A DNA stretch of 64,000 bases from Cytophagaceae bacterium UBA6715 (GCA_002454335.1 DKIP01000010.1:1-64000), one strand, 5' to 3'; counted from the first letter of the stretch, positions 15,679 to 25,843 are shown. Numbers and translations are program-made. The notes: generated by a model not told the origin, from the letters alone.

Positions 15679-17273
15679 CAATATCTGTATTTGCCTTTTT
15701 TGAAATCAAAGAGCACGATAACCTTACCATCGGCTTTTTTAAGCAGAACTGAATCCTGCATCACTGGATCAACCCGCTGAATGAAGGAATCTGTTTCATT
15801 CAGATAAAGATTAACATTTTGGGCATCCAAAGGGTCAATAACCAAATTACGCAAGTATTTTGAATCCAAAATATTGGCTTTGGAAGATGGGTACACTACG
15901 GTGTCTCCTTTTTGATATTGGGCCTGAATATTAGCTGCGATCATGGGATAAGGATTTGGTCCGCGATTCACAGAAAAGGTATATTTCTGATGCTGATCTG
16001 AATAGAGTGGCACAAATAAGGCAACCAATTGATAGGTCTGAGCCAACAGATAAACAAAGGCAAAGATCCGATACCAAATCGCTTGTTTCAAAATATAATC
16101 AAATAGGCCTACTGACAGAAATATTCCAAAAGGCAAACCAAAACAGGCATAACGTAGAAAAAAGCCAGAAGTCGTACCAGCATTTACTGCAGCTGCGAAT
16201 AGAAACACAATGGGTAAAATAATTTGAATAATTCCAAAGACATATATTCCCCGACTTGCTCGATCGAGCGATTTCACCCATTGGTAGATCAAAAAGAGAA
16301 AGCCAACTAACAGGACGCTTCCAATTTTATATCCATGTTTGACATACAAGTCATTAGTCCAGAAAAAGTGATCAGACAAAATCGAAATCGTGCGTTTAAA
16401 AAGATTTGCGGGCGTTGCGAATTCTAACCAGCCTGGAATTTCCCCATTTTTTTGAATGTAAGTAATTAATTGTTCCGCGGCATTTGCTTGAAATCCCATA
16501 AAATAACGTGCAGGCCCCCAAATAAACCAAGCAACAAAGGGCACTAGAATTAAACCCAAACGCGTCGTCATGCGCAGCCAAATGGACCGATTACGCACAA
16601 AAAAGGTCATATAAACAAACTGTCCCACGAGAGCTAAAGCAGTCAAATAAGTACTAAACAACGCACCTATTGAACTTAATACCCAAAGTGTAAGGTATTT
16701 TTTGTTCCCATTTAATTCCCCTTCTCGCTTGATAACCAATAACCAAAAGAGGTAATTCGAGGCCGTCGTAAAAAATAAACTAGTGGCATAATTACGAGCC
16801 TGCTGACTGTAAATAACGAAGAAGGGTTCAATGGCAGCAAATAAGACAATCGCCAGGGTCCAAAGATTTGACTTACTGAATTGTCGGGCCCAACGAAACA
16901 TAACCCAAATCGTCAACATATTAAACATGACCGATACGCTACGCATCGCTGCATCCCCTTTACCAAATAACCAAGCAAAAAGCTTAAGCATCATGTCATG
17001 GATAAGACTATTTCCACTCACATCACCGCGGGCATCGGCGTCCAACCAGGATTTTATCCCTCTCGGAGCCCAAAAATCAGCAGGGGTAAAGGTTTTATCT
17101 GGCCGCATTAATTCGGCCATCCCGCCTTGATTTGTGTTGGCAACGCCTAATAAGACACTCGAACGCTCGTCGGAGAAAAGACTGAATTGTCCCAAATGAT
17201 AAACACGTAAAAAAAGAGCTAATAGAATTAGTCCGATAAAAACGAAAAAATACAGTTCTTTCTTTAAATGCAT
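15678..17273 (-). CDS. GT-C fold glycosyltransferase family 39-like membrane protein
   Basis: This 531-residue polytopic membrane protein has roughly ten or more hydrophobic segments. The first extracytoplasmic loop carries FSLFSDERSS with an acidic pair at the position used catalytically in PMT/ArnT-like enzymes, and the loop contains GNSLIHDMMLKLFAWLFG, typical of this superfamily. It would transfer a sugar from a lipid-linked donor on the outer face of the inner membrane; donor and acceptor are unknown. It starts 16 bp after the hairpin that follows nrdA and overlaps the lysoplasmalogenase gene by one base. Confidence 0.75.
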   Translation of the reverse strand: MHLKKELYFFVFIGLILLALFLRVYHLGQFSLFSDERSSVLLGVANTNQGGMAELMRPDKTFTPADFWAPRGIKSWLDADARGDVSGNSLIHDMMLKLFAWLFGKGDAAMRSVSVMFNMLTIWVMFRWARQFSKSNLWTLAIVLFAAIEPFFVIYSQQARNYATSLFFTTASNYLFWLLVIKREGELNGNKKYLTLWVLSSIGALFSTYLTALALVGQFVYMTFFVRNRSIWLRMTTRLGLILVPFVAWFIWGPARYFMGFQANAAEQLITYIQKNGEIPGWLEFATPANLFKRTISILSDHFFWTNDLYVKHGYKIGSVLLVGFLFLIYQWVKSLDRASRGIYVFGIIQIILPIVFLFAAAVNAGTTSGFFLRYACFGLPFGIFLSVGLFDYILKQAIWYRIFAFVYLLAQTYQLVALFVPLYSDQHQKYTFSVNRGPNPYPMIAANIQAQYQKGDTVVYPSSKANILDSKYLRNLVIDPLDAQNVNLYLNETDSFIQRVDPVMQDSVLLKKADGKVIVLFDFKKGKYRY

Positions 17274-17289
17274 AATATCCTAAAATATG

Positions 17290-17321
17290 AAAATCACCTA
17301 ATCTTTCGATTAGGTGATTTT
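17290..17321 (-). terminator. Terminator hairpin after nrdA
   Basis: A perfect 14-bp stem (AAAATCACCTAATC / GATTAGGTGATTTT) with a 4-nt loop lies 22 bp past the nrdA stop. Its A/T-rich ends would supply a U tract in either direction. Confidence 0.85.
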
Positions 17322-17343
17322 AACAAATTAATTCATCAAGTAA

Positions 17344-19797
17344 TTATGAACCACAAGCCTCACATGCTTCTGGATTATCCAATGAACATGTCATGTCAGC
17401 ACGATTTTGCGCATCATCTGTTTTGAATGAAGCTGCTGCAGCTGCTTGTGCCGCGTGTGCAGCATATTGCAATTCGGTCTCGTGTACATCATTCGATTGC
17501 TCGATTGCCACATCAGCCTGTTTCTCAATCGTAAACTTGATTGCGTCAGCTGCAGCTTTTGTACGTAAGTAATACATACCTGTTTTCAAACCTAACTTCC
17601 ATGCGTGGAAGTGCATTGACGTCAATTTACCAAAGTTCACATCTTGAATGTGGATATTTAAGCTTTGAGATTGGCAAATATAAGCACCACGATCAGCGGC
17701 CATTTCTAAGATGGTTTTTTGCTTAATCTCCCAAACCGTCTTGTAAAGATCTTTCAAGTTTTGTGGAATCTCAGGGATATTTTGAACAGATCCGTTAGCA
17801 GAGATTAACTTGTTTTTCATGGATTCATTCCACAAATTCAATTTGATCAAGTCTTTCAACAAGTGCTTATTTACAACAGCAAACTCTCCTGACAACACAC
17901 GACGTGCGTAGATATTTGATGTATATGGTTCAAAACATTCGTTGTTACCCAAGATTTGGCTTGTAGAAGCCGTAGGCATCGGGGCAACTAACAAGGAATT
18001 ACGAACTCCGTGCTCCACAACTTGCTGACGTAATTTCTCCCAATCCCAGTTTCCTGAAGATGGTGTTACATTCCACATATCAAATTGGAAAATACCTTTT
18101 GAGATGGGTGAACCCTCCCAAGTTGAGTATGGCCCTTCCACTTTCGCTAATTCCATGGATGCTTCCATTGCAGCGAAATAGATGGTTTCGAAGATATCTT
18201 TATTTAATTGCTTCGCCTCCTCAGATTCGAATGGCATGCGTAACATAATAAACACGTCAGCTAATCCTTGAACACCTAGACCAATTGGACGGTGACGTAG
18301 GTTTGAATTACGTGCCTCTGGAACTGGGTAGTAGTTAACATCAATGATTTTGTTCAAGTTGACCGTAGCAGCTTTTGTTACTTCATACAACTTCGCATGA
18401 TCAAACTCAGACACCCCTTGCTCGTTCGTACGAACATACTTTGGCAAAGCCAATGAAGCAAGATTACACACAGCTACCTCATCTTTCGATGTATATTCCA
18501 TAATTTCAGTACATAAGTTCGAGGACTTGATTGTACCTAAATTTTTCTGATTCGACTTGTTGTTCGCATGGTCTTTGTACAACATGTAAGGTGTACCCGT
18601 CTCTGTTTGCGACTCTAATACTTTAAACCAAAGCTCTTGCGCTTTCACCGTAGCACGCGCTTTGCCTTCTAATTCATATTTGTGATACAATGCCTCAAAT
18701 TCCTCACCGTAAGCATCCGAGAGACCTGGACACTCGTGTGGACAGAACAATGACCACTCCTCGTTACTTTCTACACGCTTCATGAATAAATCTGGAATCC
18801 ACAAAGCATAGAACAAGTCACGCGCACGCATTTCTTCTTTTCCGTGGTTTTTCTTCAATTCCAAGAAATCAAATACATCAGCATGCCAAGGCTCTAAATA
18901 AATCGCAAACGACCCTTTACGCTTTCCTCCACCTTGATCCACATAACGTGCCGTATCATTGAATACACGCAACATAGGAATAATACCATTCGAAGTACCA
19001 TTCGTCCCTTTGATATATGATCCTGTTGCACGTACGTTATGAATGCTTAAACCGATACCGCCGGCCGACTGAGAAATCTTAGCCGTTTGCTTCAATGTAT
19101 CGTAGATTCCTTCGATCGAATCGTCCTGCATCGCAAGCAAGAAACATGATGACATTTGAGGCTTTGGAGTACCCGCATTAAACAAGGTTGGAGTAGCATG
19201 TGTAAACCAACGCTCCGATAATAAATTATAAGTATGAATAGCTGCTGCAATATCGGCACCATGGATACCTACCGCCACTCGCATCAACATGTGTTGGGGA
19301 CGCTCTGCGATAGCTCCGTCCAACTTCAATAAATAAGACTTCTCTAATGTTTTGAAACCGAAGTAATCATAACCAAAATCACGATCATAAATGATTGCTT
19401 CATCCAACTCGACTGCATTCTTCTTAATGATTTCGTAAACTTCTTTAGAAAGCAAAGCTGCGTTTTGTCCTGTCTTCGGATCAATGTAGGTGTAAAGGCG
19501 CTTCATTGTCGCAGAAAACGACTTTAACGTGTTTTTATGCAGATTTGAGATAGCAATACGCGCAGCAAGTGTTGCGTAATCCGGGTGCTTTGTTGTCAAA
19601 GAAGCCGCTGTTTCTGCTGCTAAATTATCCAATTCAGTCGTCTTAACCCCATCATATAAACCCGAAATAACCTTTCTTGCCACCTCTAAAGGCTGAACAA
19701 AAAATGGATCCAAGCTGTAGCACAACTTCTCTATACGAGCTGTGATTTTGTCAAACTTGACAGATTCGCGACGACCGTCTCTTTTAATTACGTACAT
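17344..19797 (-). CDS. nrdA: Ribonucleoside-diphosphate reductase class I alpha subunit
   Basis: The protein is 817 residues. An N-terminal ATP-cone ([21 protein letters not shown]) gives allosteric activity control. The catalytic barrel shows [23 protein letters not shown] with the Asn-Cys-Glu catalytic set, VCNLASLAL and [25 protein letters not shown]. The C-terminus ends in CEACGS, the redox-active pair that re-reduces the active site. It makes deoxyribonucleotides from ribonucleotides. The beta subunit gene nrdB is not adjacent on either side. The 520 bp upstream are untranslated and may hold the regulation. Confidence 0.93.
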   Translation of the reverse strand: MYVIKRDGRRESVKFDKITARIEKLCYSLDPFFVQPLEVARKVISGLYDGVKTTELDNLAAETAASLTTKHPDYATLAARIAISNLHKNTLKSFSATMKRLYTYIDPKTGQNAALLSKEVYEIIKKNAVELDEAIIYDRDFGYDYFGFKTLEKSYLLKLDGAIAERPQHMLMRVAVGIHGADIAAAIHTYNLLSERWFTHATPTLFNAGTPKPQMSSCFLLAMQDDSIEGIYDTLKQTAKISQSAGGIGLSIHNVRATGSYIKGTNGTSNGIIPMLRVFNDTARYVDQGGGKRKGSFAIYLEPWHADVFDFLELKKNHGKEEMRARDLFYALWIPDLFMKRVESNEEWSLFCPHECPGLSDAYGEEFEALYHKYELEGKARATVKAQELWFKVLESQTETGTPYMLYKDHANNKSNQKNLGTIKSSNLCTEIMEYTSKDEVAVCNLASLALPKYVRTNEQGVSEFDHAKLYEVTKAATVNLNKIIDVNYYPVPEARNSNLRHRPIGLGVQGLADVFIMLRMPFESEEAKQLNKDIFETIYFAAMEASMELAKVEGPYSTWEGSPISKGIFQFDMWNVTPSSGNWDWEKLRQQVVEHGVRNSLLVAPMPTASTSQILGNNECFEPYTSNIYARRVLSGEFAVVNKHLLKDLIKLNLWNESMKNKLISANGSVQNIPEIPQNLKDLYKTVWEIKQKTILEMAADRGAYICQSQSLNIHIQDVNFGKLTSMHFHAWKLGLKTGMYYLRTKAAADAIKFTIEKQADVAIEQSNDVHETELQYAAHAAQAAAAASFKTDDAQNRADMTCSLDNPEACEACGS

Positions 19798-20203
19798 GTG
19801 TTTCTATAAAATATAAATTTTAATAATCATTTCGTTACAAGCCAAACTAAACACAAAAAGATTCCCGCCTAAGAATTTGCTTTTTCTTAATTTTATTTAG
19901 GTCGACTTATGGTTAAAATTGACCTGTTGGCGGTTTTGTTTTATTGCTTTTGGTAAGCTGGAAATTGAAGCGATCCAGCGGCTTGGGCACTACGTAAAAT
20001 TAGAAAAAAATGAGAGGCCGTGCAAACATTTTTCCAAGCTAAAAAAGATGAAAATAATTCCATATTTAAAATACACTATGACATAGCGCCATAGGAAAAT
20101 CCAGTGGCAGTACCTCTCTTGGAAAAGTACCATAAAATATTTTTGAAAAAAATTTTCAAGACTTTTGAGCTTTGATTTTATTGAAAATTATATACGCGCA
20201 TGA
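19798..20203. other. Long untranslated region between nrdA and rpmE2
   Basis: No convincing gene is found over about 400 bp, unusual in this tightly packed window. Visible elements are a palindrome CTATGACATAG at 20076-20086 with another CATAG at 20090-20094, and AGTACC twice at 20109-20114 and 20126-20131. There is also a short start-to-stop frame of ten codons at 20010. It could contain the nrdA leader, an NrdR-type site or a small RNA. None is proven. Confidence 0.5.
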
Positions 20204-20234
20204 TTTGTATTTATGTAGATAATAATTAATTTTG
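20204..20234 (+). promoter_or_regulatory. Promoter of rpmE2
   Basis: TTTG at 20204-20207, a 19-nt spacer and TAATTTTG at 20227-20234 match the Bacteroidota promoter fully. Transcription would start near 20241, leaving a leader of about 78 nt before L31. The leader can pair ATTCCC (near 20257) with GGGAAT (near 20294). Confidence 0.65.
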
Positions 20235-20318
20235 CAACCCGAATAAATGAAGTCCATTCCCAGGGATTTCTGATTAATTTAAAAATAGACGGCAGGGAAT
20301 CGTCATTACACAAACACA

Positions 20319-20561
20319 ATGAAAAAAGATATCCACCCAGAATACAAAGAGGTTGTATTTCACGATTTATCAGCTGATTACAAGTTCTTAACTCGTTCTT
20401 GCGTTCAAACAACAGAGACAACTGAATTCGAAGGAGCAACTTATCCAGTTTACAAACTAGAGGTTTCTTCTCAATCACACCCTTTCTACACAGGCAAAAA
20501 TGTATTGTTAGATACTACGGGTCGTGTTGATAAATTCAACAAGCGTTACGCGAAAAACTAG
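20319..20561 (+). CDS. rpmE2: 50S ribosomal protein L31 type B
   Basis: The protein is 80 residues, the length of type B L31. It starts MKKDIHPEY and has SCVQTTET in place of the zinc-binding cysteine pairs of type A L31, followed by [19 protein letters not shown] and a basic C-terminus [12 protein letters not shown]. Type B paralogues do not bind zinc. It has its own consensus promoter and a terminator 20 bp downstream. Confidence 0.96.
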   Translation: MKKDIHPEYKEVVFHDLSADYKFLTRSCVQTTETTEFEGATYPVYKLEVSSQSHPFYTGKNVLLDTTGRVDKFNKRYAKN

Positions 20562-20580
20562 TATTCGTTACAGTATACAA

Positions 20581-20616
20581 AAAAAGCCTCCACATGTCTT
20601 CATGTTGAGGCTTTTT
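20581..20616 (+). terminator. Terminator hairpin after rpmE2
   Basis: A 16-bp stem with one mismatch (AAAAAGCCTCCACATG / CATGTTGAGGCTTTTT) and a TCTT loop ends in five T residues, the classic intrinsic terminator form. The next gene starts only 15 bp later. Confidence 0.85.
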
Positions 20617-20631
20617 CCGTTTATTTGCAAG

Positions 20632-21744
20632 ATGTGGAAGACAAGCCAACTCCTAGATGATGCACAAATAAGCATGCAAATGCGCCCGCTGACTTATACA
20701 AGAAAGTTAAGCGAGCTTTGGGTCGGACTTAGTTCAATTGAGGCCAAATGGAAATCTTTTGAAAATATCCTTTCGCCAGATACCTACATACTAGGTTCTG
20801 TTTTACCGAGCGAAAATCTCGTCCAAGAAATCCTTCAATTACCATCGGACTCAACCCTCTATTGGGAAAGCCAATGGATCGCCTGTCGGGCTTCAAGTCC
20901 ACAAAGCGAACATCTAGCTAAGAAAAACCTCAAGGAGCAACCCACATGCATTCAATTCCCGGAAGATTTACTCGAGGCAAACAGTCAAGCATTAACCCGT
21001 GAGATCACACCAAATACATTTGACCTCAACGCATTAGACGAACGAGGAAATACTTGTATCAATTCCTCAAACTGTTACATCGATCCCAGCGCATCCATTA
21101 CAGGTTCCATATTAGATGCCAGTCAAGGCCCCATATACATTGGAAAGAACGTGACACTACAGATTGGCACCAACATTCAAGGTCCTGCCGCAATCTTGGC
21201 GGATAGTATCACCAACCTAGGAGCTAAAATAAGACCCTTTACCACCATTGGACCTGGATGCAAGGTAGGTGGTGAAATCAGTGCGAGTATTTTTTTCCCT
21301 TACAGCAATAAGTCACATGAAGGTTTTATCGGAAATTCAATCATCGGATCATTCTGCAACTTAGGGGCATTGACAACATGTTCCAATGTTCGAAATGATC
21401 TAAAACCCGTTCATCTATATAATTACGCCACAAACAAACTACGAAATACGGGATGCAAATCCTTTGGTATACTACTAGGTGATTTTGTAACAACAGGTAT
21501 TCACACCAAATTCAACACAGGAACTGTTGTAGGAAACCATTGCAACATCAGTGGAACGCAATTTCTCCCCAAATTCATCCCTTCCTTGACTTGGGGTGAA
21601 TATCCTAATTTCTCTCCCTACCGGAAAGAACAGGCTACAGAAAATGCTTCCGCATGGATTCATGCCAAAAAACAAGAAATCCCGGAAAATCTGCCCACCA
21701 ACATCGAACAAATTTGGAAAGAGGAAGCAAATGCCCGAAATTAG
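20632..21744 (+). CDS. GlmU-family putative sugar nucleotidyltransferase
   Basis: From the ATG at 20632 the protein has 370 residues; earlier in-frame starts lie within rpmE2 or its terminator. The N-terminus has the family pattern LLDDAQ...RPLTYTRKLSELWVGL seen in Bacteroidota GlmU-like proteins. The C-terminal half is a left-handed beta-helix of hexapeptide repeats (SITGSILDASQGPIYIG, TIGPGCKVGGEIS, GDFVTTGIHTKFNTGTVVG). It probably handles UDP-amino-sugar or a related nucleotide sugar for envelope synthesis, but the exact reaction is unknown. It lacks the canonical GlmU N-terminal signature, so it should not be called glmU. Confidence 0.8.
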   Translation: MWKTSQLLDDAQISMQMRPLTYTRKLSELWVGLSSIEAKWKSFENILSPDTYILGSVLPSENLVQEILQLPSDSTLYWESQWIACRASSPQSEHLAKKNLKEQPTCIQFPEDLLEANSQALTREITPNTFDLNALDERGNTCINSSNCYIDPSASITGSILDASQGPIYIGKNVTLQIGTNIQGPAAILADSITNLGAKIRPFTTIGPGCKVGGEISASIFFPYSNKSHEGFIGNSIIGSFCNLGALTTCSNVRNDLKPVHLYNYATNKLRNTGCKSFGILLGDFVTTGIHTKFNTGTVVGNHCNISGTQFLPKFIPSLTWGEYPNFSPYRKEQATENASAWIHAKKQEIPENLPTNIEQIWKEEANARN

Positions 21745-21769
21745 CTTATTCATTCATTAGGGAAACTGC

Positions 21770-22897
21770 ATGCGCTTTCAAGACATCCCCGGATTACAAC
21801 AAACCAAGAAACAATTGAGCCAATCTGTTCTCAATGAACACATTGCGCATGCCCAATTATTTCATGGTCCTACCGGGGGTGCTCAATTAGCCATGGCGAT
21901 GGCATTTACATCCTTCCTCTTCTGTACAAACCGACAAGGCGAGGATTCTTGCGGGACTTGTCCGAGTTGCCAAAAAGTGCACAAAGGCATCCATCCCGAC
22001 ATCGTTTACTTATTCCCTAGTGTTACGACTAAAAAAATCAAAGAGGCAGAATCCGACGCCTTCCTTCCCGAATGGCGTAATTTCATCACAGGAGGCCTCT
22101 TTCGAGTACTTCCCGAGTGGCTTGCCGCCATGGGTGCAGAAGGAAACAAACAAGGTAATATTCCCGTCGAAGAAACCCGTAAGCTTTTAGGTAAAATAAG
22201 CCTAAAACCCTTTGAAGCTCCTTTCAAAGTAGTCATAATCTGGAATCCTGAATCATTAAATTTATCATCCGGAAATGCGCTACTGAAAACCTTGGAGGAA
22301 CCTCCTAGCGACACCTTATTTTTGCTCGTATGCTCCGATGCCCAAAAGCTATTAACCACAATTTTATCTAGAACACAACGCATTGCTATTCAGGCTGTTG
22401 ACGAATCATCACTCGCCGATTTTTTAGTCAAAGAAACGGGGACAAGTCTTGAAAATGCGCAAAATTTAGCCATCAGTTGCGAGGGAAATATTGCTTGGGC
22501 TTTGGACAAGGCAAAGTCGGAAAATTTAAGCACTTCTACTTGGTTTGCCGACTGGATGCGTGCCGTTTATCAAAAGAATTTAAGTAAGTTAGTCGGCCTA
22601 GCCGACCAGTTTGATAGCCTAGCAAAAGAGGATCAAAAAAGCTTATTGGAATACGCATTGCATATTTTTAGACAATGTTTATACCAAATTTCTGACGCGC
22701 CATCGCTCATCAAAGCATTGGAAAAAGAAAAGGCTTTTATTGCCAATTTTTCCAAAACCTTGAACCGTCAAGCCATTGAAAAAATAAGCGAAAAAGTATC
22801 CACTGCCCATTATCATTTGGAAAGAAATGGCCGGGCAAAAATGATACATTTAGATTTATCGTTACAAATAATTCGAATTGCTAATGCCAATAAATAA
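21770..22897 (+). CDS. holB: DNA polymerase III subunit delta'
   Basis: The protein has 375 residues, an AAA+ clamp-loader subunit. The N-terminal MRFQDIPGLQQTKKQL, the zinc-binding cysteines of CGTCPSCQKVHKG, IHPDIVYLFPS, and NALLKTLEEPPSDTLFLLVC are typical. The Walker A equivalent GPTGGAQLAMA lacks the usual GKT, and the SRC motif reads SRTQR, both consistent with delta' not hydrolysing ATP. It loads the sliding clamp as part of the holoenzyme. Its end overlaps hemC by 14 bp. Confidence 0.9.
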   Translation: MRFQDIPGLQQTKKQLSQSVLNEHIAHAQLFHGPTGGAQLAMAMAFTSFLFCTNRQGEDSCGTCPSCQKVHKGIHPDIVYLFPSVTTKKIKEAESDAFLPEWRNFITGGLFRVLPEWLAAMGAEGNKQGNIPVEETRKLLGKISLKPFEAPFKVVIIWNPESLNLSSGNALLKTLEEPPSDTLFLLVCSDAQKLLTTILSRTQRIAIQAVDESSLADFLVKETGTSLENAQNLAISCEGNIAWALDKAKSENLSTSTWFADWMRAVYQKNLSKLVGLADQFDSLAKEDQKSLLEYALHIFRQCLYQISDAPSLIKALEKEKAFIANFSKTLNRQAIEKISEKVSTAHYHLERNGRAKMIHLDLSLQIIRIANANK

Positions 22898-23819
22898 ACC
22901 CATCCGAATTGGAACGCGAAATTCTGCCCTTGCCATGTGGCAAGCAAGGCACATCGCAGACATGTTGGCATCAGCTGGACACAGCGTTGAAATTGTTGAT
23001 ATCATTACCATTGGAGACAAAATACTCGATCGTTCGCTGTCGAAGATAGGTGCCAAAGGTGTTTTTACAGAAGAATTAGAGAGCATGTTGCGAAATGGGG
23101 AAATTGATATTGCCCAGCATTCTGCAAAAGACCTGCCTTCAAATTTAGCCCAAGATTTGCCTTTAATTGCATTTACCAAACGAGAAGCTGCGCATGATGT
23201 GGTCCTCAGCCTAAATCCAGATTTTCGTTTAGCTTCGCATGAAGGAGCGGTCGTTGGAACTTCGAGTACACGCCGACGTGCAATGATGGCGAAGGAATTC
23301 CCACAACATAGCTTGGTAGAAATGCGGGGAAATCTCCAAACCAGATTAGAAAAATTAAAGCTTGGTACTTGCGATGCCATGATACTGGCATATGCTGGCG
23401 TACATCGCATGGGTATGGAATCGTATATTGTCGAACATTTGCCTATCGAGACATTTACACCGGCTGTGGGTCAAGGTTCGGTAGCAATTCAAAGTGCAAG
23501 CCGATTAGATCCGGTATTGGTTGCTTCCATAAGAGAACTTTGTAATGATGAGCTGACGGAGGCTTGTTTGTTAGCAGAAAGATCCCTCTTAGCACAACTA
23601 GATGGTGGCTGTAGCGTACCCGTTTATGGTCATGCCGTGCAATGTTCAGATGGGTTTTATTTACGAGGTGGCGTCTTAGGTCTACATGGAGAAATCGAAC
23701 TTACAGCATCCTGCCAGGGAACTGACCCGGAAAGCTTAGGAAAGTCAGTTGCCCAAGATTTAATCGCACAAGGTGCACAAACGCTTTTACAAGATATCAG
23801 GAAACAAATAGCATCATGA
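22884..23819 (+). CDS. hemC: Hydroxymethylbilane synthase (porphobilinogen deaminase)
   Basis: The protein has 311 residues from the ATG at 22884. It polymerises four porphobilinogens into hydroxymethylbilane in heme synthesis. Signatures are IRIGTRNSALAMWQA, GAKGVFTEELE, AQHSAKDLPS, GTSSTRRRAMM, EMRGNLQTRL, and LDGGCSVPVYG with the cysteine that carries the dipyrromethane cofactor. It starts inside holB, and its stop overlaps the next start (ATGA). hemD of the same pathway lies about 20 kb away at 43965. Confidence 0.96.
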   Translation: MPINKPIRIGTRNSALAMWQARHIADMLASAGHSVEIVDIITIGDKILDRSLSKIGAKGVFTEELESMLRNGEIDIAQHSAKDLPSNLAQDLPLIAFTKREAAHDVVLSLNPDFRLASHEGAVVGTSSTRRRAMMAKEFPQHSLVEMRGNLQTRLEKLKLGTCDAMILAYAGVHRMGMESYIVEHLPIETFTPAVGQGSVAIQSASRLDPVLVASIRELCNDELTEACLLAERSLLAQLDGGCSVPVYGHAVQCSDGFYLRGGVLGLHGEIELTASCQGTDPESLGKSVAQDLIAQGAQTLLQDIRKQIAS

Positions 23820-24718
23820 AAAAAACCATTCTCATAACCGGATCGAATGGCCTCTTGGGGCAAAAATTAGTTGACTTACTCAGTAAAGAAGCTGGGGTTA
23901 ATTTGATTGCGACAGCCCGCGGAGAAAACCGTTTACCCAATCGGAGTGGTTACACCTATCAAACACTCGACATCACGGATCCTCAGGCTGTTGAACAGGT
24001 CTTTTCTACATACCAACCTCAAATAGTTATCCATACGGCAGCAATGACGAATGTCGATACATGTGAAACAGATTTAGCAGGTTGTGAAGCTTTGAATGTG
24101 AAGGCGGTTGAATATATCGTTCATGCATGCGCTAAATACAATACATTTCTTTGCCACTTATCGACTGACTTTATTTTCGATGGAGAGGCAGGCCCCTATG
24201 ATGAGGATGCTATTCCGAATCCGATATCCGTATATGGCGAGAGCAAATTGAGAGCAGAACAAATTGTTCAAGCCTCATCGATTCGTTGGGCCATCGCCCG
24301 CACCGTATTGGTGTTCGGAATCGTACCTGACATGAGTCGAACCAATATTGTTTTATGGGTTAAAAAGTCGCTAGAGGATGGTAAGCAAATTAATGTGGTA
24401 ACAGATCAATTTAGAACTCCGACACTCGCGGAAGATCTCGCAATAGGCTGTTGGCTAATTGCTAAAAATGAAGCTGAAGGCATTTTTAATATTTCAGGAG
24501 AGGAATTACTCACACCATACGAAATGGCGATTAAAACGGCAGAGTTCTTCCATTTACCCACGAATTTAATTCAACAAGCGGATTCCTCAACCTTTTCTCA
24601 ACCAGCCAAAAGACCTCCTAGAACAGGCTTCATTTTAACAAAAGCTAAATCCGTTTTAGGCTACGATCCGAGAACCTTCAGTGAAGGAATTGCCTTGATG
24701 GCTAGTCAGATTTCATAA
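23816..24718 (+). CDS. RmlD-like NAD(P)-dependent sugar-nucleotide reductase
   Basis: This 300-residue protein is an extended short-chain dehydrogenase. The Rossmann motif is ITGSNGLLGQKL, and the catalytic region has LSTDFIFDG and the YxxxK pair in YGESKLRAEQ. The motif VIHTAAMTNVDTCE is typical of the RmlD sugar-nucleotide-binding family, whose founding member makes dTDP-rhamnose. No other rml genes are nearby, so the true substrate is open. It overlaps hemC by 4 bp and ends at a hairpin shared with obgE. Confidence 0.8.
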   Translation: MKKTILITGSNGLLGQKLVDLLSKEAGVNLIATARGENRLPNRSGYTYQTLDITDPQAVEQVFSTYQPQIVIHTAAMTNVDTCETDLAGCEALNVKAVEYIVHACAKYNTFLCHLSTDFIFDGEAGPYDEDAIPNPISVYGESKLRAEQIVQASSIRWAIARTVLVFGIVPDMSRTNIVLWVKKSLEDGKQINVVTDQFRTPTLAEDLAIGCWLIAKNEAEGIFNISGEELLTPYEMAIKTAEFFHLPTNLIQQADSSTFSQPAKRPPRTGFILTKAKSVLGYDPRTFSEGIALMASQIS

Positions 24719-24751
24719 AAACAAGGTCGTCGAAATGGACGACCTTGTTTT
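24718..24751. terminator. Bidirectional terminator between RmlD-like gene and obgE
   Basis: A perfect 14-bp stem (AAAACAAGGTCGTC / GACGACCTTGTTTT) with a 6-nt loop sits between two convergent genes and touches both stop codons. A/T tracts on each side let it work for both strands. Confidence 0.85.
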
Positions 24752-25832
24752 ATTCTACATCATTTTCGACCAGTCTGTCAAAATCGGCTTGTGTCTGAGG
24801 ACTATCGATGGAGCTTACTACCTGTTTGGCAACATCCTTATTTTCTTCTTGCAAGGTTTCCCAAAGTAAGTCTTTCAACGTTTGAATTCCGGTATTCGTA
24901 ACGGATGAAATGAATACCAAAGGAAGGTCTTTAGGCAAGCTTTCACGCATTTCGTCTTCCATTTCTGGGATGGATAAGTCCATTTTTGAAACAACGAGTA
25001 CACGGCGTTTGTGTAGTAATTCGGGGTTATATTTTTCTAATTCACCTACAAGAATCTTATATTCATCGCCCCAGTTTTCTGCATCTGAAGGAATTAAAAA
25101 GCAAAGAATGGAATTTCGTTCAATATGACGTAAAAAACGCAAGCCAAGACCTTTCCCTTCTGCAGCACCTTCAATGATTCCAGGAATATCAGCGACAACG
25201 AAGGATTTATAATCACGGTAAGCTACTACGCCAAGGTTAGGAACCAAAGTTGTGAATGGATAGTCAGCAATTTCGGGCTTAGCTGCTGAAAGAACAGATA
25301 AAAGTGTAGATTTTCCAGCATTCGGAAATCCTACTAAACCTACATCAGCCAATACCTTTAATTCCATAATGACCCAACGTTCCAAACCTGCCTCTCCTGG
25401 CTGTGCATGTCTCGGCGACTGATTGGTCGAAGACTTAAAATGGGTATTTCCTAATCCACCTCGACCACCCGGAAGTAACAAAACTTTTTGACCTTCTTCA
25501 GTAACCTCAGCAAGAAATTCATTCGTTTCTGCGTCTTTTACAATTGTTCCTAAAGGTACTTCGATAAAAACATCATCTCCTTCCATACCCGAACGACGAC
25601 CGCCTTCGCCCCCTTTACCATTATCGGCGATAATGTGTTTTTGAAATTTAAGATGAAGTAAAGTCCAGTGCTGACTGTTACCAACAATATAAACATGACC
25701 ACCGCGACCGCCATCCCCCCCGTCTGGGCCACCTTTGGGAACGTGTTTTTCTCTTCTAAAGTGAGATGAGCCACTTCCTCCACGCCCAGAACGCAGGTTA
25801 ATTTTAACGTAATCAATGAAATTTGATGTCAT
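24750..25832 (-). CDS. obgE: GTPase ObgE/CgtA
   Basis: The protein has 360 residues. The glycine-rich Obg fold occupies about 1-158 ([34 protein letters not shown]). The G domain follows with G1 [12 protein letters not shown]3 [16 protein letters not shown] and G4 VSKMDL. ObgE is an essential ribosome-assembly and stress-response GTPase. It lies downstream of adk on the same strand, separated by a 140-bp AGTC-rich gap that may carry its leader. The C-terminal tail is short and acidic. Confidence 0.96.
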   Translation of the reverse strand: MTSNFIDYVKINLRSGRGGSGSSHFRREKHVPKGGPDGGDGGRGGHVYIVGNSQHWTLLHLKFQKHIIADNGKGGEGGRRSGMEGDDVFIEVPLGTIVKDAETNEFLAEVTEEGQKVLLLPGGRGGLGNTHFKSSTNQSPRHAQPGEAGLERWVIMELKVLADVGLVGFPNAGKSTLLSVLSAAKPEIADYPFTTLVPNLGVVAYRDYKSFVVADIPGIIEGAAEGKGLGLRFLRHIERNSILCFLIPSDAENWGDEYKILVGELEKYNPELLHKRRVLVVSKMDLSIPEMEDEMRESLPKDLPLVFISSVTNTGIQTLKDLLWETLQEENKDVAKQVVSSIDSPQTQADFDRLVENDVE

Positions 25833-25843
25833 AATTTGGTCTT

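Noticed and set aside
20101..20115. GCCACTG on the minus strand, resembling a conserved piece of cobalamin riboswitches
   Set aside because: No B12-box (GGAGACCTGCC-like) or other riboswitch core segments are found nearby.
21770..22897. Degenerate Walker A in HolB as sign of a pseudogene
   Set aside because: Delta' subunits normally lack ATPase activity; the rest of the protein is intact.
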